Assembly: GCA_025924845.1 (NCBI GenBank)
Contig: JAICHN010000070.1
Location: 1 to 15,596 of the forward strand
Direction of reading: 5' to 3'
DNA from: Chloroflexota bacterium
GTDB taxonomy: Bacteria > Chloroflexota > UBA5177 > JANWHV01
Length of the DNA: 15,596 nt
Position numbers and translations under genes: made by a program. Positions 1 to 7,394 of the stretch are shown piece by piece. The notes beneath the pieces were generated by a model that had not been told where the DNA came from, made no database searches, and saw only the letters and a program-made list of their open reading frames with translations. Within the stretch, counting starts at the first letter, position 1, and every line of letters starts with the position of its first letter.

Positions 1-67
1 CAATATGCAGGTGTGAGGCACTCGATTTTCCGGTGCGTTAAGCAGTAATTGGAGCCTTCGATCCCGC

Positions 68-73
68 TACAAT
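68..73 (+). promoter_or_regulatory. Candidate -10 box of a leaderless promoter for the glycerate kinase gene
   Basis: TACAAT matches the bacterial -10 consensus TATAAT at five of six positions and ends 6 bases before the ATG at 80. Transcription starting about 7 bases downstream would begin on or next to the start codon, so the mRNA would have no leader. No convincing -35 hexamer sits 16-18 bases upstream; TTGGAG at 49-54 is too close (13 bases). There is no Shine-Dalgarno sequence before the ATG, which fits a leaderless start. Confidence 0.45.
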
Positions 74-79
74 GGCGAC

Positions 80-1249
80 ATGCACGTGATTTGCGCTCCC
101 GATTCATTTAAAGGCAGCCTTTCCGCCCCGAAGGCGGCCGCCGCGATGGCGGCTGGTGTTTCCCGGGGCGCTCCCCGGTCGCGCGCCACGGTGCTTCCCC
201 TGGCCGACGGCGGCGAGGGGACGGTCGCCGTTCTGGTCGGCGCTCGACAGGGACGCTTGGCATGGGTCGAAACGCGCGACCCGCTGGATCGGCCGATTAG
301 AGCGGAGATCGGCCTGTTGGGCGATGGAGTGGTCGCGGCCGAGATGGCCTTGGCGTCCGGCCTACCCTTGCTGCGCCTGGATGAGCGCGACCCATTTCGC
401 GCGAGCACCTTCGGTACCGGGCAGTTAATCCGCGCCGCCCTCGATCATGGGGCAAAAGAGATCATCCTCGGGGTAGGCGGCAGCGCCACGGTTGACGGCG
501 GCGCCGGCGCCCTACAGGCCCTGGGCGCTCGCCTGCTCAATCAAGAAGGCCGGCCGATTCCTCCAGGCAATGCCGGTCTGGCGGATCTTGCCGCGATCGA
601 TCTCTCCACACTGGACCCGAGACTACGAGCCACACGACTTCGCGTGGCCTGCGACGTGCGCAATCCGTTGACTGGGCCGAACGGCGCCGCCGCCGTATTT
701 GGCCCACAGAAGGGGGCTCGGCCGCCGGATATTCCGGTCCTGGATGCCAACCTGGCCCACCTGGCCGACATCCTGGCGCGCGACCTCGGCCTGGCCGTGG
801 CCGACGTGCCCGGCATGGGGGCCGCGGGCGGACTCACGGCGGGCCTACTGGTGGTAGGGGGACGGGCCGAGTCCGGGATCGAGTTGGTCCTGGAAACGCT
901 GGAGTTTGACCGGCGCCTGATCGATGCCGACCTGATCCTGACCGGCGAGGGAAGAATCGACCGGCAGTCGGCGCAGGGAAAGGTGATCAGCGGCGTGCTC
1001 GCGCACGCCGGACGAATCGGTGTTCCCGTTGTGGCGCTCGGGGGAAGCGTCCGGGCCGGCGAGTTGGGCGCCCTCTACGCGGCGGGACTGGCGGCGGCCT
1101 TTCCCATTACCGATGGTCCCCTGAGCTATAGTAAAGCCTTTGCCCGGGCCGAGAGCTTAATGCAGCAGGCCGGAGAGCGAGTGGTGCGGCTCTGGCTTGC
1201 CGCTCAGCGCCACGCGGGCGCGCCGGATCGAAGAGAGGATAAACGATGA
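80..1249 (+). CDS. glxK: Glycerate 2-kinase (type I, GarK/GlxK family)
   Basis: This 389-residue protein phosphorylates D-glycerate with ATP, giving 2-phosphoglycerate in this family, and so feeds photorespiratory, glyoxylate or serine-derived glycerate into lower glycolysis. It acts in the cytoplasm. The sequence is full length for the family (about 370-390 residues). It carries the N-terminal motif [11 protein letters not shown] (residues 6-16), the glycine-rich block [14 protein letters not shown], the [14 protein letters not shown] segment, PGMGAAGGL, and the late [15 protein letters not shown] motif. The ATG at 80 is chosen because the protein begins directly with the conserved first strand. 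A TACAAT box lies 6 bases upstream and no ribosome binding site is visible, suggesting a leaderless transcript. The stop overlaps the hisB start by 4 bases, so the two are probably cotranscribed and translationally coupled. Family assignment is firm; the physiological source of glycerate is not shown by the context. Confidence 0.93.
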   Translation: MHVICAPDSFKGSLSAPKAAAAMAAGVSRGAPRSRATVLPLADGGEGTVAVLVGARQGRLAWVETRDPLDRPIRAEIGLLGDGVVAAEMALASGLPLLRLDERDPFRASTFGTGQLIRAALDHGAKEIILGVGGSATVDGGAGALQALGARLLNQEGRPIPPGNAGLADLAAIDLSTLDPRLRATRLRVACDVRNPLTGPNGAAAVFGPQKGARPPDIPVLDANLAHLADILARDLGLAVADVPGMGAAGGLTAGLLVVGGRAESGIELVLETLEFDRRLIDADLILTGEGRIDRQSAQGKVISGVLAHAGRIGVPVVALGGSVRAGELGALYAAGLAAAFPITDGPLSYSKAFARAESLMQQAGERVVRLWLAAQRHAGAPDRREDKR

Positions 1250-1839
1250 CTACGAGGGTTGGCCGTTATAGCCGGGAAACCGGTGAAACGACGGTGTCGG
1301 TAACCTGGAATCTCGACGGCGCGGGCGCCGCGCAAGTCGACACGGGAGTCGGCTTCCTGGATCACATGTTGCATCTGCTGGCCCATCACGGGTTATTCGA
1401 CCTGACGGTCCAGGCCAGGGGTGACCTGCATGTGGATGCCCATCATACCGTGGAGGATACCGGCCTAGCCATGGGGAGCGCCTTCCTCGAGGCTCTGGGG
1501 GACCGGCGCGGCATCACCCGCATGGCCCATGCGATCGTCCCCATGGATGAGGCGCTGGCCCTTGTGGCGGTAGATCTCTCCGGCAGGCCCTATGCCGTGC
1601 TGGATATTCCCTTCAACGGGCCCGCGCTCGGTACCCTTCCTACCGAGATGGTGCCTCATTTCTTTCACTCCTTCGCCGGCGAGGCCCGGTGCAATCTCCA
1701 CGCTCGCCTGCTGACCGGCGAGAACGATCATCACCGAGTTGAGGCCGTGTTTAAGGGGTTGGGGCGAGCCCTTTATGCCGCCACGCGTATCGATCCGGCA
1801 CGGGGCGATCGCGTACCCAGTACCAAGGGCGTGCTGTAG
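1246..1839 (+). CDS. hisB: Imidazoleglycerol-phosphate dehydratase
   Basis: HisB removes water from imidazole glycerol phosphate to give imidazole acetol phosphate, a middle step of histidine biosynthesis. The 197-residue protein has the usual length of the stand-alone enzyme; there is no fused histidinol-phosphatase domain. Metal-binding signatures are intact: [14 protein letters not shown] (about residues 36-49), [12 protein letters not shown] (about 64-75), the second His cluster [18 protein letters not shown], and the typical C-terminal PSTKGVL. Conserved His and Glu residues in these motifs bind the two Mn(II) ions. The ATG at 1246 is preceded by GAGAGGA at 1233-1239, a good ribosome binding site lying inside the end of the glycerate kinase gene, and overlaps that gene by 4 bases. 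No other his gene is in the window, so the pathway is scattered or continues elsewhere. Confidence 0.97.
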   Translation: MTTRVGRYSRETGETTVSVTWNLDGAGAAQVDTGVGFLDHMLHLLAHHGLFDLTVQARGDLHVDAHHTVEDTGLAMGSAFLEALGDRRGITRMAHAIVPMDEALALVAVDLSGRPYAVLDIPFNGPALGTLPTEMVPHFFHSFAGEARCNLHARLLTGENDHHRVEAVFKGLGRALYAATRIDPARGDRVPSTKGVL

Positions 1840-1927
1840 CGGAGGGACTTTACACCGCCGGCACACAATGCGGCGCCAAAGCCTGTACCCTATATGGCAG
1901 TGAATGTCGCCTCGTACTTATGATCCC

Positions 1928-1934
1928 AGGGAGA
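1928..1934 (+). promoter_or_regulatory. Ribosome binding site that decides the guaA start
   Basis: The purine run AGGGAGA lies 3 bases upstream of the ATG at 1938. It favours that start over the in-frame ATG at 1920, which has no Shine-Dalgarno sequence and would add only six non-conserved residues. A TATGAT hexamer at 1919-1924 resembles a -10 box but has no partner -35, so I do not call it a promoter. Confidence 0.5.
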
Positions 1935-1937
1935 CCG

Positions 1938-3509
1938 ATGACCGCCCCCAGCCCCTCCGCGCACCGCGAAACCATCGTCATTCTCGATTTCGGCGCCCAA
2001 TATAGCCGGTTGATTGCTCGGCGAATCCGCGAGTGCAACGTCTACTGTGAACTGCTGCCCGCTGGAACGCCATGGGAGCAAATCGCCGCCCTGCAGCCCT
2101 GTGGTTTCGTGCTCTCCGGCGGTCCGTACAGTGTCTATGATCCCACCGCCCCCCTCGCTCCGGTCGAAGTGCTACACAGTGGACTGCCTATACTGGGCAT
2201 ATGCTACGGCATGCATTTACTCGGCCAACAATTGGGCGGCTCGATTATCGGCAGTGAGCAGCGCGAGTACGGCCCGGCCGAAATCGAACAGGTTGAGGCG
2301 CATCCTATTCTGGCCGGACTCCCCGAGCGCTTTAAGGTCTGGATGAGCCACGGTGACTCAGTGGGGACGCTGCCCCCCGGCTTCCGCGTGATCGGGCGCA
2401 CCGAGACAACGCCGACCGCGGCCATCGCCGATCAGCAGGGCCGAATCGGCGTGCAATTCCACCCGGAAGTAGTACATACGCCGCAAGGCGGTCGGATTCT
2501 CCGCAACTTTGTGCGCGACATCTGTGGCTGCGCGGGCGATTGGACGCCGGCCAACGTGATTACCGAAGCGGTGGATCACATCCGGACCCAGGTGGGCGAC
2601 GGTAGAGTCCTGTGCGCGTTGAGCGGCGGAGTAGACAGCGCCGTGGCGGCGACGCTCATTTCGCGGGCGATCGGGGATCGGCTGATTTGCGTTTTCGTGG
2701 ACAATGGGCTGTTGCGCCAGGACGAAGGGTCGCAGTTGCTGGCGATCTTCGATCGCGAGCTTCATATTCGGGTCGAGCACGCCGATGCCCATGAGCGTTT
2801 CCTTCTGGCGCTGGCCGGGGTGGAAGACCCCGAGCAAAAGCGGAAGATCATCGGGCGCACCTTCGTCGAGGTTTTTCAGGCCGAGGCGGCGCGAATCCGG
2901 CGGGAGTTCGGCGAGATACGCTTTCTGGCCCAGGGCACGCTCTATCCGGACGTCATCGAAAGCAGCAGCCGCGAGACCGGTCACGCGGCGCGCATTAAGA
3001 CCCATCATAACGTGGGTGGTTTGCCCGAAGATATGCCGTTCGCCCTGGTCGAGCCGCTGCGCTACCTGTTCAAGGATGAGGTGCGCAAAGTGGGACTGGC
3101 CCTTGGTCTACCTGAGAGCATGATCTTTCGCCAACCCTTCCCCGGACCCGGCCTGGCCGTGCGTATCCTGGGCGAGGTCACCGAAGAGCGTCTCCGCGTC
3201 TTGCGCGAAGCGGACCATATCGTGGTCTCCGAGATCAAGCGGGCCGGCTTGTACCGGGAGATCTGGCAGTCCTTCGCCGTACTCACCCCGATCAAAAGCG
3301 TCGGCGTCATGGGCGACTACCGCACCTATGCGAACGTGCTGGCGATCCGGGCCGTGACCAGCGACGACGCGATGACGGCCGACTGGGCGCGCCTGCCGTA
3401 CGATCTGCTGGAGAAAATCTCCAACCGATTGGTCAATGAGATACCGGCGGTCAATCGGGTGGTCTACGACATCAGTTCGAAGCCTCCGGCCACGATCGAG
3501 TGGGAATAA
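1938..3509 (+). CDS. guaA: GMP synthase (glutamine-hydrolysing)
   Basis: GuaA aminates XMP to GMP using ATP and ammonia released from glutamine, the last step of guanine nucleotide synthesis. The 523-residue product is full length. Domain order is: class I glutamine amidotransferase with nucleophile Cys89 in GICYGMHLL and His175/Glu177 in [10 protein letters not shown]; then the ATP-pyrophosphatase domain with the P-loop SGGVDS at 229-234; then the GMP-synthase dimerisation domain with [16 protein letters not shown] and the C-terminal KPPATIEWE. All catalytic residues I can check are present. The start at 1938 is chosen over an in-frame ATG at 1920 because of the AGGGAGA ribosome binding site. 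The gene stands 98 bases after hisB and only 4 bases before the PurD-like gene, so guaA probably leads a three-gene unit. No purine riboswitch fits in the short leader. Confidence 0.97.
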   Translation: MTAPSPSAHRETIVILDFGAQYSRLIARRIRECNVYCELLPAGTPWEQIAALQPCGFVLSGGPYSVYDPTAPLAPVEVLHSGLPILGICYGMHLLGQQLGGSIIGSEQREYGPAEIEQVEAHPILAGLPERFKVWMSHGDSVGTLPPGFRVIGRTETTPTAAIADQQGRIGVQFHPEVVHTPQGGRILRNFVRDICGCAGDWTPANVITEAVDHIRTQVGDGRVLCALSGGVDSAVAATLISRAIGDRLICVFVDNGLLRQDEGSQLLAIFDRELHIRVEHADAHERFLLALAGVEDPEQKRKIIGRTFVEVFQAEAARIRREFGEIRFLAQGTLYPDVIESSSRETGHAARIKTHHNVGGLPEDMPFALVEPLRYLFKDEVRKVGLALGLPESMIFRQPFPGPGLAVRILGEVTEERLRVLREADHIVVSEIKRAGLYREIWQSFAVLTPIKSVGVMGDYRTYANVLAIRAVTSDDAMTADWARLPYDLLEKISNRLVNEIPAVNRVVYDISSKPPATIEWE

Positions 3510-3513
3510 GCCC

Positions 3514-4935
3514 GTGAAGGCACTGGTCGTCGGGAGTGGCGGCGCTGAACATGCGCTGGCCTGGAAGTTGGTCAAAAGCCCCGCCGTCAGCGTGCAGTAT
3601 GCCGCGCCCGGCAACTACGGTACCCACCTGGTTGGGGTCAACGTGAATATCTCTCCCACCGACCCCGAAAGGCTCGCCGTATGGGCCGCGGAGAACGCCA
3701 TTGATCTGACCATCGCGAATGATCCGGCGGCTCTGAACTATGGGACGGTCGATGTGTTCCGCGAACGCGGCCTCCGGGTGCTTGGTCCAACGCGAGCCGA
3801 GGCGCGTCTGGAGACGAGTAAGGTCTGGGCAAAGGAGTTCCTGAGTCGCCACGACATTCCCACCCCGGCGGCCCGAATGTTCACCGAGTTCGAGGAAGCC
3901 GCGTCCTACCTGTCGACCGCTTCCTATCCGCTAGTCGTCAAGACCGACCAACCGGGAACTGCCGAAAATGTACGGATCGCGCCCAGTCACGAGGTAGCCC
4001 AGAACGTAGTGCGCGGGATGCTCGCGCCGGGGAGGCGGGAACGCGCCGCGACCGTTCTGATCGAGGACTACGTGGAGGGACGGGAGTGTACTCTCCTGGC
4101 GCTCACCGACGGACAGACCACGCTCGCCCTGGGCACCGCCCTCATCTATACGCGCCTGGACCGTGAAAGCCCAAGCACCGTTACCATGGGCATGGGCGCA
4201 ATCTCTCCGGCCCCCGTCGATGAGCGCGAGATCGAAGAGATTATGTATCGGATTATTCGCCCGGTACTCGCCGCCCTCGCCCAGGAAGCCGGCCCATACT
4301 GTGGCCCGATCGGCGCCCGCGTCGTCCTGACCAGAGGCGGCCCCCTGGTGCTGAGCCTCCAGATGCGCTTCGGCGATCCGGAGGCCCAGGTCATTCTGCC
4401 CCGGCTGCAGGACGACCTGTATATCCTGGCCGACGCCGCGATTGACGGCGCCCTGCATGATATCGTCCCCCCGACCCTGACTGCCGAGGTCGCCTGCGGT
4501 GTGGTCGTGGCTTCGGCCGGCTATCCCGACCAATTTGAAACGGGCTACGGCATCCTCGGCCTGGGTGAAACAGGCGGATCGGCCACCACCTTTCATGGCG
4601 GCACGCGCGACCCCTATCAGAAGCCGGGTGACCTCATCATACCCGTCTACGATCGCGCCTCGTCGGGCCGAATCGGCCGGGCCGGAGGACTTAGCTCCTG
4701 GATTCTTCCGTCGCGGTCCCGTTCCAAGCAGCTTGATACTCAGGCACAGCGTGTCTCACGCGACCCCTACAGCCAGGTTGTCACCTCGGAAGGCCGAGTA
4801 CTTACCGTCGTGGGGAATGGGAAGATGCTTGCCGACGCGCGCCGTAATGCCTATCGTGCAGTGGAGCGGGTCTCATTCACCGGCTGCTGGAGTCGATCCG
4901 ATATCGGCGACGAGCCTATCGGGCCGGCGCGATGA
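3514..4935 (+). CDS. purD: PurD-family (GAR synthetase-like) ATP-grasp protein with active-site motifs replaced; possible pseudoenzyme
   Basis: The 473-residue protein aligns from end to end with phosphoribosylamine-glycine ligase, which joins glycine to phosphoribosylamine in purine synthesis. Retained landmarks: GSGGAEHALAWKL (7-19), GPTRAEARLETSK (91-103), GMGAISPAP (226-234), RFGDPEAQ (285-292) and the C-terminal domain. Functional motifs differ from the well-known family sequence: GGREHA is GGAEHA; VGPEAPL is ANDPAAL (68-74); the ATP loop KADGLAAGKGV is KTDQPGTAENV (143-153); the DHKR...GPNTGGMG block is YTRLDRESPSTVTMGMG (212-228); and the metal-binding EFN before RFGDPE is SLQ (281-283). 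Segment lengths are kept, so this is not a frameshift. GTG at 3514, 4 bases after guaA, is the start matching the first beta strand; an in-frame ATG at 3436 lies inside guaA. About 51 extra residues (369-419) sit in the C-terminal domain. Family membership is secure; ordinary GAR synthetase activity is doubtful. Confidence 0.85.
   Translation: MKALVVGSGGAEHALAWKLVKSPAVSVQYAAPGNYGTHLVGVNVNISPTDPERLAVWAAENAIDLTIANDPAALNYGTVDVFRERGLRVLGPTRAEARLETSKVWAKEFLSRHDIPTPAARMFTEFEEAASYLSTASYPLVVKTDQPGTAENVRIAPSHEVAQNVVRGMLAPGRRERAATVLIEDYVEGRECTLLALTDGQTTLALGTALIYTRLDRESPSTVTMGMGAISPAPVDEREIEEIMYRIIRPVLAALAQEAGPYCGPIGARVVLTRGGPLVLSLQMRFGDPEAQVILPRLQDDLYILADAAIDGALHDIVPPTLTAEVACGVVVASAGYPDQFETGYGILGLGETGGSATTFHGGTRDPYQKPGDLIIPVYDRASSGRIGRAGGLSSWILPSRSRSKQLDTQAQRVSRDPYSQVVTSEGRVLTVVGNGKMLADARRNAYRAVERVSFTGCWSRSDIGDEPIGPAR
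4606..4616 (+). repeat. Left copy of an 11-bp direct repeat bounding an in-frame insert in the PurD-like gene
   Basis: CGCGACCCCTA occurs here and again at 4759-4769. The two copies are 153 bases apart, exactly 51 codons, and both encode Arg-Asp-Pro-Tyr in the gene's frame (residues 365-368 and 416-419). Confidence 0.85.
4759..4769 (+). repeat. Right copy of the 11-bp direct repeat in the PurD-like gene
   Basis: This is the second copy of CGCGACCCCTA. Joining the two copies would remove 51 residues and leave FHGGT-RDPYSQ-VVTSEGRVL, close to the length seen between FHAGT and GGRVL in ordinary PurD proteins. Confidence 0.85.
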
Positions 4936-6125
4936 TGCGACGCGTTCTGCCTGCCTGTGCCCTGGCCTTGGCCCTGGCCCTGTTCATCGGTAACGCCGCG
5001 CCAGGCAGCGCCGCCCCCCGCGTCGAACAGAGTTTCGGTAGCCTGGATCACTCGGTAATCTACGATGACGGACGGCAGATTGTCCTGATTCCCGCCTCGG
5101 GTAGCGGACCTGTAGGGCTGGCCGACCTCAGTCCCAGTCCCTCTGCCTTTAAGCGCCCCCGCTACGCCGGATGGCAGTTCACATATTATGACAACGGCTA
5201 CCAGCTAGGCGACATCTTTGGCCATCGTCACGCCATCACCCCACCCCTCGCAAGCGGTGAGCAGGTGTTCGACGTGTGGCCCTCGCCCGATGGCCAATAT
5301 CTTGCCTGGCAGTTCGTCACGCCCGGTACGGTGGGCGGGTTGAACATCAACATGGCGGCATCGCGTATTGTGATCACCGACCAGCAGGGTGGACATGTCC
5401 GTGTCTTGCTGCAACAGGCAGCCGGCGCGGCCTACGGCGATATTCCGATTATCTACGGCTGGCGCACCGGCAGTCCTCCCACCCTCCTCGTGCAGACGTC
5501 GTATGCATCGACCGGCATGTTCGGCCTCCATCGCGGCCTTGAGGAATTCGATCCGGCGGTGGCCGATATGGTGGGCGACTTTTTCCCACCCCTGGCCGAC
5601 AACACCCTGCCCACGGGCGAGGTACTCGGCGTAAGCCCGAGCGGCCAAACCGCCGTCTTCGCCACTGCCGACGCCTTGCTTCCTTCCGGCGAGGGAAAGT
5701 TTCCGGCGGCGATCAGCATTATGCGGCTCCCGTCCCGGCGGATCACGGCCATCGACCTCGCTTCCAACTATCACGACAAAGCGGGCAAAAAATATCCCGC
5801 GCCGCTTACCACGGTGTTTAGTCGCCAGGCGTTTATTTCTCCGGACGACACGCGGATCGCCTATACTCGCGAGGATGTGGTCTACCCTAAGCGAGCGGCG
5901 GCGCCCTTGCTTCGACCGATCGCCATGGTGGCCAACCTGGACGGCACGAGCAAGGCGACCATCAGTCTGGACGACAGGGTGATGGGGTGGAAAGATGCCG
6001 GAACGCTGATCGTAAGCCGCGAAAACACGGCGGCCGATGGGCTTTACTCACTGGACGTGACCTCCAGGGTCCGCACGCTGCTGGTACGGGGAAAGAATCT
6101 TCGCGTTGACGGGATCGTGCCCTGA
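4932..6125 (+). CDS. Predicted secreted protein with beta-propeller-like (TolB/WD40-like) segments
   Basis: The function of this 397-residue protein is not recognised. It opens with a clear Sec-type signal peptide: two arginines at 3-4, a hydrophobic Leu/Ala stretch at about 5-20, and small residues suitable for cleavage around 23-28 (NAAPGSAA). The mature part contains repeated blade-like segments: SPDGQYLAW near residue 118, SPSGQTAVFATAD near 233, SPDDTRIAYTRE near 303 and LYSLDVTSRVRTLLV near the C-terminus. These resemble TolB/PD40-like propeller blades, so it is probably an extracytoplasmic beta-propeller. No catalytic motif or transmembrane anchor is visible, and Cys9 is inside the hydrophobic core rather than in a lipobox. 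ATG codons at 4932 and 4935 are both possible; the first overlaps the PurD-like stop by 4 bases, indicating translational coupling. That is an odd pairing of a cytoplasmic purine-type protein with an exported one. Confidence 0.72.
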   Translation: MMRRVLPACALALALALFIGNAAPGSAAPRVEQSFGSLDHSVIYDDGRQIVLIPASGSGPVGLADLSPSPSAFKRPRYAGWQFTYYDNGYQLGDIFGHRHAITPPLASGEQVFDVWPSPDGQYLAWQFVTPGTVGGLNINMAASRIVITDQQGGHVRVLLQQAAGAAYGDIPIIYGWRTGSPPTLLVQTSYASTGMFGLHRGLEEFDPAVADMVGDFFPPLADNTLPTGEVLGVSPSGQTAVFATADALLPSGEGKFPAAISIMRLPSRRITAIDLASNYHDKAGKKYPAPLTTVFSRQAFISPDDTRIAYTREDVVYPKRAAAPLLRPIAMVANLDGTSKATISLDDRVMGWKDAGTLIVSRENTAADGLYSLDVTSRVRTLLVRGKNLRVDGIVP

Positions 6126-6128
6126 GCC

Positions 6129-6163
6129 GGGGCGGCAGAAGGGCTACGCTCGTATGCCGCGCC
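6129..6163 (+). terminator. Weak hairpin after the propeller gene, possible terminator
   Basis: GCGGCA at 6132-6137 pairs with TGCCGC at 6155-6160, extended past one G-G mismatch by GG/CC, with a 17-base loop. It begins 3 bases after the stop codon at 6125. There is no following T-run, so the terminator reading rests on position only. Confidence 0.3.
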
Positions 6164-6237
6164 CTATCCTGGCTTCCCGGTCCATGGTATGAGAGAATCC
6201 ATGTGGAATACGCTTCGGTTTGGACGCGCGTGACGCC

Positions 6238-6245
6238 AGGGAGGA
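6238..6245 (+). promoter_or_regulatory. Strong ribosome binding site that sets the dehydrogenase start
   Basis: AGGGAGGA is a near-perfect Shine-Dalgarno sequence 4 bases before the ATG at 6250. It argues for that codon over an in-frame TTG at 6220, whose ten extra residues (ending EDE) would be encoded across the ribosome binding site. Confidence 0.75.
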
Positions 6246-6249
6246 TGAG

Positions 6250-7338
6250 ATGGCGATTACAGGGCAAGGGATCGTAGCTCGCAAGGTTGGAGCGCCGGTG
6301 GAGGTCGAGGAGCTTACGATCGACCCACCTGGACCGGGCGAAGTGTTGGTGCGCCTCCTGGCTACCGGAGTCTGCCACACGGATCTGCACATCAGAAACG
6401 GCATGGCCGGCGACCTGCCCGTCTTACTTGGGCATGAGGGGACCGGCATTGTCGAGCAGGTAGGCGAGGGCGTGCGCCTACCCAAGGTAGGGGACAAGGT
6501 GATTCTGGCCTGGCGCGCCCCCTGCGGGATCTGCCGCTTTTGTCGCATGGGCCTGCTCCACCTTTGCTCCGACAGCCTGAAGGCCGTGCCCCGCATGCAC
6601 ACGCGCGACGGCTTGACTCCCACCCCAGCCCTGGACCTTGGCACCTTCTGCACGCACACGGTAGTACACAGCGCACGCACCGTGGTCATTCCTCCTGACG
6701 CCCCTGCCGCGCAGACATGCCTGATCGGCTGCGGCGTGATGACCGGAGTGGGTGCCGCACTCTATTCGGCGGAGGTGCGACGCGACGCGACGGTGGCCGT
6801 CTTCGGCTGCGGCGGCGTGGGTGTGAACGTGATCCAGGGCACGCGATTGGCGCACGCGCGCACGATTATCGCCGTGGACGTGGAGGAACGGAAACTCAAC
6901 TGGGCGAAACAGTTCGGCGCCACCCACACCGTAAACGCCGCCAAAACGGATCCTGTAGCCGCTATCAAGGAAATCAACGGCGGCCTGGGAGTGGACTACA
7001 CCTTCGAGTGCATTGGTCTGCCCCAAACGCTGCTGCAGGCGCTGAGCGCGCGCGGCCACGCGGGCGTTACCGTCCTGATTGGCGTACCCGGCCCCGGTCC
7101 TGTCCTCAACCTTCCCCTACAAAGCTTCTTCGACAGCGGCGGATCGTTGCGCATTAGCTGGTACGGGGATTGCTTACCCAGCCGCGACTTCCCCATGCTC
7201 ACCGACTGGTACAGCAAGGGCACCTTGCAACTCGACGAGTTGGTTACCCAGCGGATCCAGTTGCATGAGGTCGAGGAGGCGTTCGGGGCCATGCAGCGCG
7301 GCGAGACGCTCCGCTCGGTGGTAATCTTTCCCGAATAG
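6250..7338 (+). CDS. Zinc-dependent alcohol dehydrogenase, similar to S-(hydroxymethyl)mycothiol / class III dehydrogenases
   Basis: This 362-residue medium-chain dehydrogenase should oxidise an alcohol or a thiol-formaldehyde adduct using NAD+ in the cytoplasm. Catalytic zinc ligands are Cys42 (GVCHTD), His62 with Glu63 (GHEG) and Cys161 (GCGVMTG). The structural zinc site is the four-cysteine cluster Cys92, 95, 98 and 106. The Rossmann motif GCGGVG is at 186-191, and Asp210 at the end of the next strand favours NAD over NADP. The late block SWYGDCLPSRDFPML is very like the one I know from actinobacterial mycothiol-dependent formaldehyde dehydrogenase (MscR), as is GVCHTDL with CGICRFC. Mycothiol is chiefly actinobacterial, so the real substrate here is uncertain. 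The gene stands alone on the plus strand and has an excellent ribosome binding site. Confidence 0.88.
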   Translation: MAITGQGIVARKVGAPVEVEELTIDPPGPGEVLVRLLATGVCHTDLHIRNGMAGDLPVLLGHEGTGIVEQVGEGVRLPKVGDKVILAWRAPCGICRFCRMGLLHLCSDSLKAVPRMHTRDGLTPTPALDLGTFCTHTVVHSARTVVIPPDAPAAQTCLIGCGVMTGVGAALYSAEVRRDATVAVFGCGGVGVNVIQGTRLAHARTIIAVDVEERKLNWAKQFGATHTVNAAKTDPVAAIKEINGGLGVDYTFECIGLPQTLLQALSARGHAGVTVLIGVPGPGPVLNLPLQSFFDSGGSLRISWYGDCLPSRDFPMLTDWYSKGTLQLDELVTQRIQLHEVEEAFGAMQRGETLRSVVIFPE

Positions 7339-7350
7339 GGAAAGGGAAGT

Positions 7351-7386
7351 GCTGGGGTCGGCGCACGCCGGCGCCCCGACCCCAGC
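7351..7386. terminator. GC-rich hairpin between convergent genes, probable bidirectional terminator
   Basis: GCTGGGGTCGG at 7351-7361 pairs perfectly with CCGACCCCAGC at 7376-7386 around a 14-base GC-rich loop. It lies between the dehydrogenase stop (7338, plus strand) and the Uma2-relic stop (7395, minus strand). There is no flanking T-run on either strand, so it is not a classic intrinsic terminator. Confidence 0.6.
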
Positions 7387-7394
7387 AGGAAGAC

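Noticed and set aside
1840..1937. Purine riboswitch or full promoter before guaA
   Set aside because: The 98-base gap is short, shows no aptamer-like stem arrangement, and TTTACA at 1849-1854 has no -10 box at the right distance.
3436..3513. Earlier ATG start for the PurD-like gene inside guaA
   Set aside because: It would add 26 residues encoded by the overlapping conserved guaA C-terminus; the PurD fold begins exactly at the GTG at 3514.
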